A DNA stretch of 64,000 nucleotides, taken from the NCBI RefSeq assembly GCF_002250655.1, contig NZ_NOZR01000014.1:62001-126000 (forward strand), in the 5' to 3' direction. This DNA comes from Mycolicibacterium sphagni. GTDB lineage: Bacteria > Actinomycetota > Actinomycetes > Mycobacteriales > Mycobacteriaceae. The translations under genes and the position numbers were made by a program. Positions 62,517 through 64,000 of the stretch are shown in pieces. The notes below the pieces were generated by a model. That model saw only the letters and a program-made list of their open reading frames with translations, did not search any database and was not told the origin of the DNA. The first letter of the stretch is position 1. The number at the start of each line of letters is the position of its first letter.

Positions 62517-63385
62517 TGGCCATCGCGTTACCCGCCCCCGCACTGCTGCGCAGCCGCGAGAAGCGTTTTGCGGCATTACCTACCGACCGGGCGACGATCC
62601 TGAATTGGCTTGGCGTGTCTCTGATTCTGGCGGTCACCCTGATCGCCGTCGCGGTTCCGGTACTCGCCCCGCACAACCCGCTGGTGCCGGTCGGCATGCC
62701 GCTGCAGGCTCCCGGCAAGGACGGCTTCCTGCTCGGCACCGACAGCGTCGGGCGAGACATCTTGAGCAGGGTGCTGTTCGGTGTGCGGTCGAGTTGGTTC
62801 GCGGCGTTGGTGGTGGTGGCGGTCGGGTTGTTGATCGGCGGTGTGATCGGGCTGATCGCCGGGGCCACCGGCGGCTGGCTGGACTCGACGCTGATGCGGA
62901 TCACCGACGGCTTCCTGTCGCTGCCCGCTCCGGTTCTCGCGATCGCCGTCGTCGCCGCCCTGGGCCCCAGCTTCGTGCACACCCTGATCGCTGTCTCTAT
63001 CGTCTGGTGGCCGTTCTACGCCAGGCTGGTTCGCGGTGAGATCGTCCGGTTGGCGGCGCGCCCGCACGTCGAGGCCGCCCGGTTGGCCGGCGTCGGACCG
63101 TTGCGGGTCGCGTTGCGTCACCTGCTGCCAGGGGCGGTGCCCAACGCGCTGGTGGCAGCCAGCCTCGACCTCGGGACGTTGATCCTGACTCTGGCTGCGC
63201 TCTCGTTCCTGGGACTGGGCCAGTCCGCCCCAGCCCCGGAGCTCGGTGCCGACGCCGCCCGCAATCTCAGTTACTTCCTGCAGCAGTGGTGGGTTCCGGT
63301 GATGCCGGGCTTGGGCGTACTGGTCCTCGCCCTGATCGGAAACATCGCCGGCGACAGCCTGCGCAACCTGATGAAGACGAGCTAG
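62516..63385 (+). CDS. ABC importer permease, DppC/NikC type
   Basis: 289 residues with six membrane helices. The loop motif that contacts the ATPase is seen as AARPHVEAARLAGVGPLRVA followed by LRHLLPGAVPNALV; FLLGTDSVGRDILSRVLFGV is the N-terminal signature of DppC-type proteins. It belongs with the DppB-type permease 10 bases downstream. No substrate-binding protein gene is seen yet; it may lie beyond the window. Confidence 0.92.
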   Translation: MAIALPAPALLRSREKRFAALPTDRATILNWLGVSLILAVTLIAVAVPVLAPHNPLVPVGMPLQAPGKDGFLLGTDSVGRDILSRVLFGVRSSWFAALVVVAVGLLIGGVIGLIAGATGGWLDSTLMRITDGFLSLPAPVLAIAVVAALGPSFVHTLIAVSIVWWPFYARLVRGEIVRLAARPHVEAARLAGVGPLRVALRHLLPGAVPNALVAASLDLGTLILTLAALSFLGLGQSAPAPELGADAARNLSYFLQQWWVPVMPGLGVLVLALIGNIAGDSLRNLMKTS

Positions 63386-63395
63386 GAGGCCTGCG

Positions 63396-64000
63396 ATGAA
63401 AACCTTCATAGCCTCCCGGCTGGCGGCCATGGTGGCGATCCTGGTTGCGCTGACCGCAGTGATGTTTGTGCTGCAACATATTTCGCCGCTCGATCCGGTC
63501 AAGGCCCAGATGGGTGCGCAGTCCTCGGCATCAGCGGTGGCGGCCCGTCGGGAAGCGCTCGGCCTCAACGACCCGATCTCCACCCAGTTCTGGCACTACC
63601 TCACCGCGGCAGTGCACGGTGACCTCGGGATGTCCTACCGGACCCGCCACCCTGTCGCGTCCGACCTCGGCAGCTTCTTCCCGGCCACCCTGGAACTGGC
63701 GCTCTACGGCCTCGGTATCGCCTTACTGCTGGCCGTGCTGCTGGCCTTCAGCACCACGCTCAAGTGGCGGGGATCGGCTGTGCTGCGGGCGATCCTGTTC
63801 ACCGGATCCTCGGCGCCGATGTTCCTGCTCGGCATCCTCGGCCTGATCGTCTTCTACCAGAAGCTGGGCTGGGTGCCGGCCAACGGCCGGACCGGGATCA
63901 GCAACCCGCCCACCGGACCCACCGGATTGCTCACCGTCGACGGGCTGCTCAGTGGACGCTTCGACGTCGTCACCGACGCGTTGCACCACCTGATCCTGCC
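63396..64000 (+). CDS. ABC importer permease, DppB/NikB type (3' end outside window)
   Basis: The first 201 residues are present. ATG 63396 has an ideal AGGAGG site (63384-63389). DppB features are FIASRLAAMVAILVALTAVM, ISPLDPVKAQMGAQ, RREALGLNDPISTQFWHYLT and HGDLGMSYRTRHPV; three membrane helices are visible before the edge. It partners with the DppC-type protein and the fused ATPase for peptide, nickel or a similar solute. Confidence 0.92.
   Translation, partial: MKTFIASRLAAMVAILVALTAVMFVLQHISPLDPVKAQMGAQSSASAVAARREALGLNDPISTQFWHYLTAAVHGDLGMSYRTRHPVASDLGSFFPATLELALYGLGIALLLAVLLAFSTTLKWRGSAVLRAILFTGSSAPMFLLGILGLIVFYQKLGWVPANGRTGISNPPTGPTGLLTVDGLLSGRFDVVTDALHHLIL

Overview
The window is high-GC actinobacterial DNA and almost certainly from a Mycobacterium/Mycolicibacterium. 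The evidence is an MPT64-like secreted protein, a PGRS-type glycine-rich protein, an Mce protein, a 767-residue Icl2-type isocitrate lyase, an F420-type (Ddn-like) reductase, an RslA-like anti-sigma factor, a PknF-like kinase and many FadE/FadD-like genes. No tRNA, rRNA, CRISPR array or insertion sequence was seen.

Layout. (1) 1-3.2 kb: the end of a carbohydrate-related protein, a GH130 glycoside phosphorylase and a FetB-like membrane protein. (2) 3.2-5.1 kb: an SDR/Ddn-like/TetR operon with two candidate operators. (3) 5.3-7.7 kb: a fragment of a transporter gene, a SigF/SigB-type sigma factor with a promoter of its own class, and two small secreted proteins. (4) 7.7-11.3 kb: an FAD oxidoreductase, an APC permease and a small exported protein in one operon, then a divergent small coiled-coil protein. 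(5) 11.4-20.8 kb: a CcdA-like protein, TetR plus RslA-like anti-sigma factor, a PGRS/aspartic protease without a PE domain, an App1-like phosphatase, an MPT64-like protein, a purine permease and two exported proteins. (6) 21-24.7 kb: a KshA-like Rieske oxygenase with a DapB-like dehydrogenase, divergent from a TetR, then an SDR. (7) 24.7-29.5 kb: aceA, an orphan Mce protein, a 3Fe-4S ferredoxin and an NlpC/P60-like exported protein.

(8) 29.8-50.6 kb is the most striking part: two divergent, tightly packed operons of six and eleven genes facing each other across a 174-bp control region. The left arm encodes an SMP-30/lactonase-like protein, a GntR regulator, two acyl-CoA ligases, an SDR and an enoyl-CoA hydratase. 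The right arm encodes an SDR, a Rieske oxygenase, a Baeyer-Villiger-type monooxygenase, a second SDR, a CoA-transferase, four acyl-CoA dehydrogenases (two alpha/beta-like pairs), a ThDP enzyme related to oxalyl-CoA decarboxylase/2-hydroxyacyl-CoA lyase, and an aldehyde dehydrogenase. Read together they describe a degradation pathway for an unknown cyclic compound: oxygenation, ketone formation, ring expansion to a lactone, lactone opening, CoA activation and chain shortening. No thiolase is present; the ThDP enzyme plus aldehyde dehydrogenase may provide the carbon-carbon cleavage step.

(9) 50.6-60.3 kb: dtd, an epoxide hydrolase, a TetR, a PAP2-family protein overlapping an LmeA-like gene tail to tail, a ferredoxin reductase, a metal-dependent hydrolase-like protein, an exported protein, and a PknF-like kinase behind a TetR gene. 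(10) 60.5-64 kb: a dipeptide/nickel-type ABC importer (fused double ATPase and two permeases, the last cut by the window edge).
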